This document shows, piece by piece, positions 10,071 to 22,500 of a stretch of 64,000 bases of DNA (its first letter is position 1; each line of letters opens with the position of its first letter). The stretch spans positions 133,043 through 197,042 of the forward strand of contig KB292163.1 in assembly GCA_000328365.1 (NCBI GenBank), given 5' to 3'. A model generated the notes under the pieces. It searched no databases. It saw nothing but the letters and a program-made list of their open reading frames with translations, and was not told the DNA's origin. Source of the DNA: Capitella teleta. Its lineage: Eukaryota; Annelida; Polychaeta; Capitellidae. The position numbers and the translations under genes were made by a program.

Positions 10071-12139
10071 ATACAGATTACTTATTCACAAAATGAAATC
10101 AACACGTCTATTGTTATTTATTCATTTATTTATTTATTTCTTCATTTATCATTTTGTTCTGTTGTTGTGGGGAAGGGGGGAGGGAAGTAGGGCTTATTAT
10201 TTGGCTGGTTATTCCAGTTTAGTTTTATTTTAGTTATTACTGTATTATTTATGAGGTTATATCTTTTAGAAATAGAAGATATAAATAAAGAGAAACTCGA
10301 ACGTCAGATTGTAACAGTGCCGAAACAAAGGCACTTTAATACAATCAACCTGAACCTGAACCTGTCTGCGTGAATTTTGTGTGAAAAACCAGTTTTGTTG
10401 CTCTGTATATAAAACTAAAATTGACACGCATGCCGCCACAATCCGGCTCGGGATCCCGTTTAGCTACTCTTAAAATTTCAAATTTTCAATACATGTACAT
10501 TATTTACTCGATTTATTAAATTATGGGTATTTTTGTCGCGTTGCTTTTTTTTTTTTTTTTTTTTTTTGCGATTCAGTATGGTTTGATAACTGGTTTGGTA
10601 GATGGTTGAGACAACAAATAAACAAATAATTTAATCAAAAAGAATCAAACAAATGTAACATAAAAAAAATATTTATTTACAAATTTGACTGAACTTCGAA
10701 ATGGACTATCCTGATGGTCCTTGCCCTGAGAAAGAGAAGGTGAAATGACGACGTGTAGGAGAAGGAAGACTTTTGGTTTGTATTGAATTACAGTAATAAT
10801 AATTATGCTTCGTTCGTGATAAAGTGCATTAAACAATATTCGGATTTATTTTGATTTTCTACAGCCAGAGCCATGGAAAAATTATACATCGAGTCCACAA
10901 TCGGAAATCATAACGCATCTCTCAAATGGTTAAGACTTCAGAAGCACAGATTGCTCATTTCTTAAATGAGTGTTCTAGAGTTAAGTAAAACGATGCACGT
11001 AGCATGCATCCCAAATGTCACGGTCCCCCTCATTTTTCATTTGGTAATTATGAAAGCAGATTTATCGCCAAAGCCAAATATAAATAAGCTTAAATATTGA
11101 CTTGCAAGTGGGTTAACCAGATTAAACCAACTAAAATTTACATACAAAGCAGTTGAAACATGAAAATATTGCTTCTCAATTCCCTTGATATCTTTATCAT
11201 GCACTATGCATGGATTGAGATATCTAAAATGGAATACCGTATTGTCCCGGTAAAACCATGCACACTCCCTATTAGAACCCTACCCCACCTTTTTCAAACC
11301 AGGTATTAATTTATTCGCATACAGCCCCACTAGTCCCAAGATATTTTTAACAACAACAACAGCGATTGCTCTCTCCATTTAACTAAGCACAGAGCAAGCC
11401 TAAGGCAGTGTCAATTTGTCAAGTTGTTTGGCCTATATTCAGGAGATGTTTCAAAAGGCACAAATGTTAAACAGAGACTGCTAATCGATTCCACGCGAAT
11501 TCCTTATCAGCACAAGAAATCATTTAATTTATTTTTCCCTTAACTGGACGAGCCAAAATTTATAAGCTCATAACTTCATAAGATGTAATCCAATAACTAC
11601 ATTGTACTCAACAACCATGATTTGGATCATTGGATGTACAAACTTATTTCACACTCTGGTTCAGCTCTGCATGCTATGTAGATCATTTGTTATATTAATA
11701 GACTTATAGAGCCAAAGTATTTAAAGCAATTGTGCATATCACAGCCAAAGCCATTGAGCTGAGGACATACACTGTAAATAAAATCCCAAGCACTGAACCG
11801 TAAATACCCATCCAGATTACTAGTATTTTTCATTGAACTGTCACCTGACGCCATGCGAGATCTTCTATCTATGCAGACCGTTCTTCGAAACACTGCAAAA
11901 GTATGAGCCACGCACCAACGCGGGTTCACAAGATGATGTTTGTGGAGTGGGGTTGTATTCAAAGTGAAACTGACATGCTCTCAGCCTCTGCCCTAAAACA
12001 CGGTGGTTGTAACCGAAACATTACGATACGCGAGGCTGATTGGCTGGTGGAATCCCAGAGTGGTATACCAGTTATCAACATCAGTTACGTCCATTCGACT
12101 TTCAAAGTATTCCAGACGCTGAATGAAACATATAGATAT
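10071..12139. other. Intergenic DNA between the Tc1 remnant and BLOC1S1
   Basis: No gene supported. It holds an ATTT-rich tract (about 10110-10155), a short CCTGAA tandem (10349-10364) that resembles the 3' end of a retroposon, a poly-T run (10548-10567), and plain AT-rich DNA. A small open frame at 11690-11962 on the minus strand has no family features. Confidence 0.5.
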
Positions 12140-13157
12140 TTAATCACCTTTGTAAGCATGATCCAGCGCATTGGAAATAATCCTCATATCGGTCTCGATG
12201 CTGCGTGCCCAATTCTCCACATCTCCTATTTCCTGTGAAACAAAACCATGTAAAACTCTGATAACTTTTACCTGAGTTGCGACTGACTTTGAGTGATTGA
12301 TTGAAGTCTTCCACCAATTTGAGCCACAAGAGGGTCTGTCTAGCAAAGTGCGAGGCGTTCGCTTGGAGAATCTTTGTTTCTGTGTCCAACTTCTTCTGAT
12401 TCACGTACGACTGTGCAACTCTGAAAAATAAAATTGGAAACAAAACTACATAAATTTATTTCCTTTTAAAGGTCTCTTACAAAAACATTTCAATGATGAT
12501 GGAAGATTTATTTTATTTTATGAGATAACTTATCGTCTTCTTAGAAAAATGAGCACTGACCCAGCATTAAGATGATCAACCAATGCGTGCGTCAGAGCAG
12601 AAGCAGCAGCCGTAGCATCACGCTTCTTCTTCTCTGCAATCACGTAAATGTGTATGTAACATTTAATAGATGTAGCCACTTAATTGCAGTACACATAACT
12701 CAAAACATGGCAATTGAACATTATTCACGGCATCAATTATTCGCGGTCAAGCGTATAGGGTAATAGTATTAGATCACCCAGAAATATTTCGCGTGCTATC
12801 ATCCCCAGATTATGGGAATATGGCTACAGAATGCAGCTATGTAGTATGTTACATGGTTTCTATAAATAACTATGTAATGATAATATAAATATGGAGCTAA
12901 GTAGCTGACATACTACAGCGAGACTCAGGGGTCCCGGGACCTCGCCCGATTTTTCTGTCATCTGTGCTACTGCTAGGAGCCTAGGAGTAGGAGCTAACTG
13001 CTAACTCAGCTAACTACCAAGTGACACACCGTTCCGGGGTACTTAGTACACGTATTGAAATTGTGAGCTTTTATGAATTATACAACTGGAACACACCTTG
13101 AATCTCCTTTCTAAGGTTCTGTTTACTTTGATGTTCCTTCAGCATGGACGACAGCAT
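12140..13157 (-). CDS. BLOC1S1: BLOC1S1 (GCN5L1), BLOC-1/BORC subunit, 4 exons
   Basis: This small helical protein is a subunit of BLOC-1 and BORC, which act in biogenesis and positioning of lysosome-related organelles; the vertebrate protein is also linked to mitochondrial acetylation. Exons on the minus strand: 13157-13097, 12633-12561, 12420-12288, 12232-12140, summing to 360 nt = 119 aa plus TAA; human is about 125 aa. All junctions are GT-AG and in phase. Diagnostic stretches are MLSSMLKEHQSKQ, ALTHALVDHLN, GVAQSYVNQKKLDTE, HFARQT, LVEDFNQSLKEIGDVENWAR and SIETDMRIISNALDHAYKG, matching the family end to end. The stop follows YKGD, slightly earlier than in human. It is divergent from the integrin gene, with 391 bp between the two start codons. 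Confidence 0.93.
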
Positions 13158-13548
13158 CTTGTATTTCTTGTAAGAGAGCTGTTAGACAAGTTTGACAGAT
13201 CGATGTTTACACCGGAAATGGAGACATATAGCATCCTTAACTCTTCCACATATTGACTAAATAGTTTGAACAACACATTCCATTAAATTTAGCCGAATGA
13301 CCATATAGAATGTCGCAAACTATTACATGTATGATATAAAATGCCAGGTAATGGATAATTGTTGGTATAGATCCTTATGAAAGTGATAAAACCACAACAA
13401 TATATAAAATTAGATCTAAAACCAAATCACTCCGCTACTTCACGCAAACTCTCGTCGTCTGCTTCGAGAACTCATAAACTTTGAACCGACCTAGATATTT
13501 GACCTGTGCCCTATTTAGCCAGGCGAGAGCAAGGGAGTTCAGTGTTAA
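13158..13548. promoter_or_regulatory. Shared divergent promoter of BLOC1S1 and integrin alpha
   Basis: Only 391 bp separate the start codons of BLOC1S1 (minus) and the integrin gene (plus), so both 5' UTRs and promoters must lie here unless there are upstream untranslated exons. I see no TATA box in a suitable position on either strand. Inference from gene arrangement. Confidence 0.55.
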
Positions 13549-16500
13549 ATGGCCGAGATGTGTCGAAGGGTGGTGGTGTCGCTGTGTTTAGCGGCGATTT
13601 TGACTGAAATCTACTCCTTTAATTTAGACACAAAAGTGCCGATAGTGAAAGAAAGTGTTTCTAATTCATACTTTGGATTTTCTGTGGCGCAACATCTTGT
13701 CACCGATGAAAGAACTGGATTAATACACCCGCAGTGAGTTTCGCCAACCAACTTTTTTATTGTCTTGATTCGATGCCCAAAAAAGTCCTGCGCGGAAATC
13801 GTGCGGTATCTGACCCGTATTACTGGTGTATCTACCATAACTGAGTAGCGATCCGTGATGTATTACCACATTCTTGGTCTGGTAAATGTTCGTAGATTCG
13901 AACCAGCTGTGTAAATTCAGTGAGTGCGGCTCCATCCACGCCGCATTTCACAGGTGGGCTTCAAAGTTGAGCCCATTCATCTCATTTGGGTCTGCTTCAA
14001 AGTCTAACCCAATTACGGTTTTAAAATTAGTTGCGTAACACCTCGTCACGCCTCGGTGTCTCAGAGAGATTTGGTTGTCTGATACGATAAAGTAATTAAC
14101 CCCGTGCTACTGTTCACAGCGCTCGAATAATCGAATGTTTTCTCTTATGATAAGAATTTCAGCGAGCTGGTTATGTCCGCTGATTGAAATCGATAATATA
14201 GTTTGCGAGAGGTTCCCGTTGTGAAATTTCATACATTTGTTTTCAATGCAGATTAAGAGATCCCGCATGTTTTTTCTCTTGTTTATTTCATTTTATTTTA
14301 TTTTATTTTTGTTTCCAAATGGTTTCGAGTAATGAAATATTGTGGGCCTATGTGTATACATATATATAATAATTTATATAATACATGCAATTTGGATTTA
14401 TGGATTATGATTGGTACGTTTAGTCGTTTACCATTCTAGTATTGTATCAAAAGTTAAACTGCATTTTTGCGATAATAAATATAACATATTAATAATTTAT
14501 CCATACAGAACATGTACAATAATGGGAAGAACAACATAAAATAAGAAAAAAAAAATACAACGCCTAATAAATTATATTTATACGGTAGAGTGATGAAGGA
14601 CTTTTATTTATCGATTCATTTATATGATAATTAATATTTAATATGATGTTTTCATCAAATTTCAACCTTGGAGATGACCATATGTTGATGAACAATCAAA
14701 TTAATGTTTCTAGTATGCTTCTATTATAAGTAGTGGATACCAGCCATGAAGGAAGACACTGGTATTGCACCGTACAAATTACCCAGCAGATACGATTAAG
14801 TAGCAATCTGACGTTTAACACGAGGCAGACGTAATGCCAGCCACCTGTCCGGCACCTGTGAGGCATTCCGCTCTCCTCCGCTCACTCTTATCGTGTTTGC
14901 TTGTCCAGCAAATTCCCTGTGTCGAGTGCGTGTTTTCGTTTGGCATCGAACCTGCTCATGTTTCTTCGGAACATCGAACGGCGCATCAATGCTGTACAAT
15001 GCTTTCGATTCACATCATTCACAAAGAAAGACCTTCTCTTCTCTCTCTCTCCTTTTTGGTGGCAGAATCGCGCGTCGTGCTCTCCAAAGCGCCGTTCAGA
15101 CGACTCATTGTTTGCCTCATCTCGCGTTAGCAAACATTAGTGGTTTCAGCCCTCACCGCGTAACGTTTGCTCTCTAGCTGTACAGCCCGATATAATGGAG
15201 TAATGGCCCTTGGCAGTTTAGACTCCATGCGTTCCTAACTTCCTACAATTTGACCTCTGTTCTTGATTTATTGTGATGTTAAGCTCGCGTTATATGCGCG
15301 CGAGCGAGCGAGATATCTGTTCAGCCGATCTTATTGTTTTGACTGCAAACATTAATTCCTCAATGCGTGGCTTTCGCCCAATTACCAAACCCACGACAGA
15401 CAGCCTCCGGCGTTCTACGGGTCTCCGGAACAATGACCTAATTTAGGTAGTGTCTGCCAATCGCAGAATTACATTCTTCATTCCAATGAATTGTTGCTGT
15501 ATATACTCTATAGCCTTATCGCAGACCAGCATCTAACTATTAATAGTACGTGCGTTTTGTATTTCAGAACGTTATTATAAAGCACAAAAACACGCAGCAT
15601 CCACTTAGCTTAATTGAAAACGCCCCGAGGCGAAGTTAACCGCATTAACACTTGACTAGTGTCTTTCAGGACACTGTAAAAGTGTAAATCCTAGACAAGT
15701 AAATATAGTAAGATCCCGTTAGCTCGATATTCGCTTCCAATTGTATCGCAAATGCCTAGGCTTGTGCTCTATTCCTGTTACTACCCATTGTGCTGTTATG
15801 TTGCATTTGCGATTATTCTATAATTATGGTTTGGCACACGTCACGTGACACTCATCCAGGACTTCGGCTGACCTCACCTCGTCCCGACGAAGCTGAACCG
15901 TAGATGAATGTTGATGTTTCCATCCGAGCGTCTTTCGCAGCTGCTGCTTCGGCTTGTTCCGTTTTGTTACCGAATCAAAAACGGGGTCGGAATGCTCAGA
16001 ATATCGAGTTACTACCTCTGTCTGCATTTTCTCCCGATTCCTCGTTACATTCCGAGTTGCTTGCTCTAGATTTCGCATTCCTCGGCGACTTGCTTCTCTC
16101 CCTCCTGCGCTTTTATTTTTTCCGTCGTTCTTCTTTTTATGTGGTTGCACTAGCATTGTCTCTCCCATTGTTTAATGCATTGTTGATGTACTTTTCGTTT
16201 GGCTAAGGGTCAACCTGCTTTCAGGAAGTTCGCGATGCAATTGAATCAATCTGTGTGTAATAGTAGCAGTAATATTATCATAATAATTATAGCAACAGGA
16301 GAGACGCGGATGTTGAAATTATACACGTCTCACATTTCTTGCATCATCAAATAGGCCCAATTACGGATCCGAATAACAGTTTCGTGGACACCAGAAGGCG
16401 TCGCATGGCGAACATTTGCGCGCTTAACAGATGACCCCCGCCAATTATGGAAATCAAATGACCTGTCGTAATTAAAAGGACGCCGTTAAAACAAAACCTC

Positions 16501-19500
16501 CTGCGACTCATTGCAATGCATCTGGGATCCGCACTTGCACTCTGTGACCTTCTGTCCTGTTGCTATGGAAATGACCTATATTGATTTCTAGTTTCCTCTA
16601 GCCGATCACAGTAAAAGCGAGCGACACTATTTTTACTCCCGCAATAGTTCCTGCTTCTTATTAACAGATTATGCAACTGGTGTGCATTCACATCCGCATC
16701 TGTCGACCCAGTTGCGAGTCAGTTCATTAAGCCAGGATTATCTTGGCTTGTGGTCAGTCGGTCCTCGCAGACAGCGATTTTATGTGTCCACTATCATCAC
16801 GAACATGACTCATCAGAAATCAATGCCACGATATGGACTGTTTGACCAAATCCCATAGCAGAGTCCCGAGGTCTCTCGCGTTGCATAATCACGCGTGTGG
16901 TCCTAGTCGGTTACGTAATACTTCAGATGAATGCCAATTAACGCGAAGCTCATAACATATTATCTGAGTAAAGGCGAGGCCCAATCAAGCGGGCTTTGCT
17001 CGAAATTGGGCACAGGGCGAATCTGAGTGCATTGGCTTGCACTGGCGTCCCTTGCTTATTCTGTATGATTTGTGGGCTTATTTGGTGGGCCTTTCACAGT
17101 GGCCCGCTTTTCGGTTGTCACTTCGCTGTTCTGTTGAGCTCTCTCATCGGCGGGATCTTCATGTTACGCTGGTAATCGCCACTGCAAATTGGAGGCATTT
17201 TTTATGTCGCTGGCAAGTGGAAACAGACCAGACGCACATATTCCACGGATTAACCGTCGATTCAATCCGCAAGAGCATAGACAGATGCGTCTGTTTCGCT
17301 TTCACCTATACAACAACGCAGAAACCCTCGGTTTGTATCGCGATTGTCGACATTAATCTCGTTTTGGCGCGAAATGTAGCTTTTTGCGCGGGATTTGTTG
17401 GCTCATTGTGCGATGATCCTGAGTTGATCTGACGGCTTCTTGGTCTGTCGCAGCCTCGCCATCCATCATCGGCGCAGAATCTCTGGAGGGGATTGCCATA
17501 AACACGCCAGGTTCATACATCATGCGGCCGATTGCAGAGGACGGCCACGCTGCAGCAGTTATGGGCGCCTGGCACGCGTGGACGCAGCCAGCGCTTCTTC
17601 ACGCAGACCCGCTTATGTGGACGCGAATTAGGGCCTGGAGTTTATGACAGTTCTAGCACCCTACGACAATCGACTGCAATGAGTGCATGATTAATTGATT
17701 CTTCGAGTGCTAGGATACAAGTATGGCACATTTTGTGTGCTTATGCATGGTGTATATAATGAGCATCATTAAAAGTGCCGCGAGGTATATGCTATGTACA
17801 GTGTATTTGTATCAAGACTCAAAGCCATGAGGTTGGGGACTGATGAGAAACCCCCGGAAAAAAGGGGGGGGGGGGGTAACCACTCGCGACCACCATGCAG
17901 CTCTCACATTGATTGAAGCATGATTTAATTTTTAATCATGTTTATCATTTGTTATCTACTGTAATACCAAGTAGTCTATAGCATGGTTCCAAATATGGAG
18001 CTCTCTCAACCGGAGTTCTTTCTCCTTTGAGACAATGGGGGCTGGGGAGGCGGGTATAGCGCACGAGGGAATGCCATGCAATATACTAAGGAAGATCGGG
18101 TTATCTGTGGGGGAGAGATGAAAGAGATAGCGAACGTATTCCGTCTAGGTCAAGGTTACTTCATATTGCAGCAGTTATGCTATTAAAACCGTATAGGCTG
18201 TGTAGCTACTATGCGGGTTACGGATCGCAGCTCCACGCTGGTAATGACTCGGTTTATAGTAGCAATTCTCCCTCTGTGAAGTCAGCAAACTCAGCATGCT
18301 GAATGTATTTTTATGCATACCGGTATTTAGAGTAAGTACCGGTATATAGAGCAGTACTAATCTCGAGGTCACATCACCCACGCACTGGTATCTGCGGTTT
18401 CTTCAGTACCACTCCCTGCTTCCACTCGAACCCGAGACCACATGCACACTGTTCAGCCTCATATAGCGCCTATGCTTCACGCAAGAGGGCATAAGTCAGG
18501 AGAGAGAAAAAAAAAACACTCGTGTACAATAATTCAAAGGTGTATTTTTCTCGACTTTTTCCCCTGCCTCTTCGTCTGTGTGTTGTGTTGGGCTCTTAAT
18601 ATACAAGGGCTTTCATACTGCTCACTTAAGCGATCCTTGCATGAATTATGATCGCAATCTGCTCCGCTGTCTCTGCGAAGAACCATGCATGCTATGTCCA
18701 TTGTATCGGGAAAGTCCTCCCACTGTCAATGTCAGTGTTGGCGCTTTAAAGTGGCCAATCGTATCGCTATATCTCCCATTGACGAACCTAGGGGCATTTC
18801 CTGGAGGCGTGTCAATGATGAGGGTCACTCAATGGCAGTGCCTCTTGTGCGGAAATTGTGTTGCAAGTTGAAGGCCTCCTGGCAAGAAATTGCGTGCCTC
18901 ACGCATGCTCCATGCAAGGATGGAGGTCTGCTATAGGTCAAATAGACATCCAACCGGTGATCCTGCATGCAGGTATATAGGGTAAAGTTTTGTTTGTTGT
19001 ATGAATTAGCTTGCAACACGTTGTATACATGTGCTATACCAAGTCTGCAATTATAGACGAACATCCCTGCCATGTTGAGCATTCCCTGTGGATGAAGCGA
19101 TGCAATTTGCGGGCACGATTGGTTCCTCGCCTGGAGAGGGAGAGGGGCATCATTCAGTCTCACGTCTCATGCAGCCATTGATCCGCCTCGATCCACGCCA
19201 ATGCCTCTGCCATGTGTCACAGCCTCCCAAGCACGCCATGCTGCCTGCCAGTATGGTTTTTGTTGCAATTGGTATTTACATGATTGTGCAGAAATCATTC
19301 CAATCATACGCGTATAATTATAATCTTTGAAGCTGTTGTGTATTTAGTAAACAATACCTTCCGCAATGTTCAAGTGTATAACATTATAAGTTAGCTGAGT
19401 TTCTATTTTTGCTACGTATTCTTTGTATGAGCTGACGGGTGCATTTGTATCTGTTTGTAAGGCTTGCCTCCAATTGAGTTATATTGGCGCTCAGTCGAAG

Positions 19501-22500
19501 CAAAAGCGCCCAGCGATCAAACCGAAATTTGCTCGATGACAAATGGCATTCTGAGGCCAATATTGCTGCATGGACTGCGAGGCCTAATAGCCCTGCTTCA
19601 AGGGCTTGATTCGCCAATTCGCAAATGCCCTTTCTACGTTGCTTAGTGCTGATGAACCACCGCTTAATCTAATTCATTACCCCTGATGAAACGGGCGCTT
19701 TTTTTGTGTGTGGTCCTTTTTGTTGCTTCCGTGCCGAATGGGGCCATAAATCTCGTAATGCCATGTGTAACATTTTGTGGTTAGCCAAATTTTATGCAAC
19801 TCACTCTTGCACAATGCATTATTCATTATAGCTTACAAGTTAATTCCGAGAATTTGGTAATATTGCACTCATCCGCTCCGTGGTGTATGTTTTTCAGTAT
19901 ACTAGATTCAATCTATGTGAGAGACTTCCACTTGAACACATAATGGATTCGTTTATCTTCTTGCAGCGTCATCGTGGGTGCCCCGAAGGACAACATCACC
20001 GACCCATCCGCCCTACCTCAGGTTAGGGACGTGGTTCGTCCAGGCCAAGTCTACTCGTGTCCTCTCTCCTCATTCAGCGATGACTGCGTCGCTTTGGCCA
20101 TCGACAGAGAAGGTGAGCTGAAATTCAAAATTCATTGCTTATAGTGAAGCATCAAATCCAGGGGTCTCCTCGGTCGCACGATGAATGCCAGCGACGCTAG
20201 ACCAATGTCTCTTAGAGCAGAAGAAAGAACAGATCAGAAAGCCTGATATCATTATTTCTAATTCGCTGAACTCCTAACGCTGTAACGCCAATGCCTGTGT
20301 GTCCATATATCTCGAGCCTTAAAGAGGCCCCCGTGCGCCGTGCTGCATCGACGGGAGCGGCCGCTTAGGCATCTCTGCTCGTTGTGGAAAATTGAATTTC
20401 CTCTTCGTTTGCATTCATTGAGCCCCCCTTCCTTCCAAGGGAGAATCTCCTCCATCCCCTTTGATGGTCTCGTTGAACAAAGCACTTTTCGTATTGACCG
20501 AATCTCTCTCCTTCTCCCTTGGTCCTCGTCTGCTCACTGTGTCAATCTCATCATATTGTGTACATTGTAGCCTTGTTATTAACTTATTATAATCCAGTGT
20601 TGTGTCGAAATGGAAAATTGCAGCTTTATTGTAGATTAAAACGCATTGTTTTGTCACTTTTGTGCTGTATAACTGCAGTTTGGATGGGGTCAGCGGCCTG
20701 TCTCGTGTTCTATGAGCCTATGAATTATACACGGTAAATCCCTGCGTTTTTTCCCTCTCCAATTCGGCTGAAACCCCTGCGAGGCGTCTGATGAAGAAGC
20801 TCTTGCACACTGTGTAACACGATCAGTGTGCTCGCGTGATGTGGGTTTCCTTGTCTCAATATAAACAGGCTTTAACCATTGTTCTGGTGTAATCTTTTCC
20901 TTGAGATCTTATCATTTCCCTGCCTATTTAGTCGTCTTTTGGCGTATCGTGCATGTTAAAAAGACTATGCTTTCCCCGAATATCGGAAATTCACTGGTGC
21001 CACAGTGCTGTGCTATCTCCAAGCAATAAAGAGGAGAAATCTTCGCTTATCGCAGCCTCGAGTAGCGCAGCGGCAGCTCTGTGTATCGAAGATGTCAGTT
21101 TGAAGAAGGCGCCTGTCGTAAATATTGAAGTCGTTTGTTTCTCTTGGGTCTCTCCCTTCTTTCCATCCTCGCTCTGAACTCGAGTGCGAAGACCGTAAGA
21201 CGCCCAGTTGTAGGGCATTGTTAACGCGCTGTATTATCATCTGCTATATCACCCCCCTACTTGATGAGCATCCTGTTAACAAAGACGTTTGAGTCAATAC
21301 AACTCCCGGATCTTCTGGGGTTTTCTTTGTACGGGTATAATTATAACCCGTGTTATTATTCATGCTGCTCCTTTTAACCTTGATTACTGCCTTTGCAATC
21401 GACTCATCGCTCGAACATCTTCTGTTTGTAAATCAATTATGAATGCCTCTGTAAATAGTATGGAATGCATTCTGCATCATCGCTCAGTGCCACGTGACAA
21501 AGCCGTTTCCCATGTCCCTTGCTCAGACTAATCACTCTCTCCTTCCTTGAGTACTACTCGTGACTTTTCGACCTCAAACAAGTATCAGTGATGTTTACAT
21601 TGTTTAATGGCATCAAACAGACGCGAACGCCTTCACCGGCGCGTTTCTCGGCTAATTCCCGCCACCCGATCGCGAAACGGCTAATCGTCCGCCTGTCATC
21701 GTACGATCGCTTCGGACGGCTGTAAAAGCGCATGCGCTAAACTTCTGCAGGTGCCAACTCTGCCCCGTCAAGTGCTTCAACATTTCCCAGATGCTCTTCC
21801 CCTCCCCCTCACTTCCCTTCATCCACGGGTATTAAACGTAAACACACGTGTTTTTTTTTCTTCAATTAATCATTGTCATTGCTCGTTTGTGTGTGTGTAG
21901 TTTTTTTTTATAGTCACACAAATTTGGCCTAGTTGCACCGAAGCATTCATTATGGTGGAGTAAATCAATAGCTCTATCATATGTATATGGATTGAATTAA
22001 CGAGGCAAATACATACAATATTGATTACTCATGAGGTGTTGCGCATTCAATTGCTAACTCCATGTCTGTATCAATAAATCAATGGTGTATCTTTGCTTAC
22101 TCGACGTTTTTATAGGCTGCCTTTTTTTGAAGAGGCATTTCCTCTTGCAGGATATGAATTTCAAGTGGAGAAAACGTCTTTAAACATCATAGCACTCTCC
22201 TGTTGTTGAACATTGGGGTAAGATATTGGATCGGAATTCCTTCGACTGATGATCTGCACAGTCCAGAATAGCCACAAGAAATCGTCCCTTGCCACCAGTG
22301 AGGCTGGTTCACTTGGTAGTTCCCAAGATGTAACTGAGGATCATCCTGAATCCCTGGTTACACAACGGATTATTGACTCCCTTGGACGAAACCTATAAGT
22401 GACCCTTGCTTGGGTTCAAGAAGGAATTGTAGGATTCTGACGTGAAACGCATGAGTTATAATTTAAATTACAGCACCAATATAATTCGTCGTCAATGAGT

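Noticed and set aside
11690-12139. Further 3' exon of BLOC1S1
   Set aside because: Candidate acceptors exist, but reading through gives YKGD and a stop at the length expected for the family; one alternative would need a 29-nt intron.
15824-17432. Frames of 100-131 codons in integrin intron 1
   Set aside because: They overlap on opposite strands, have no family motif, and lie inside a well-defined intron.
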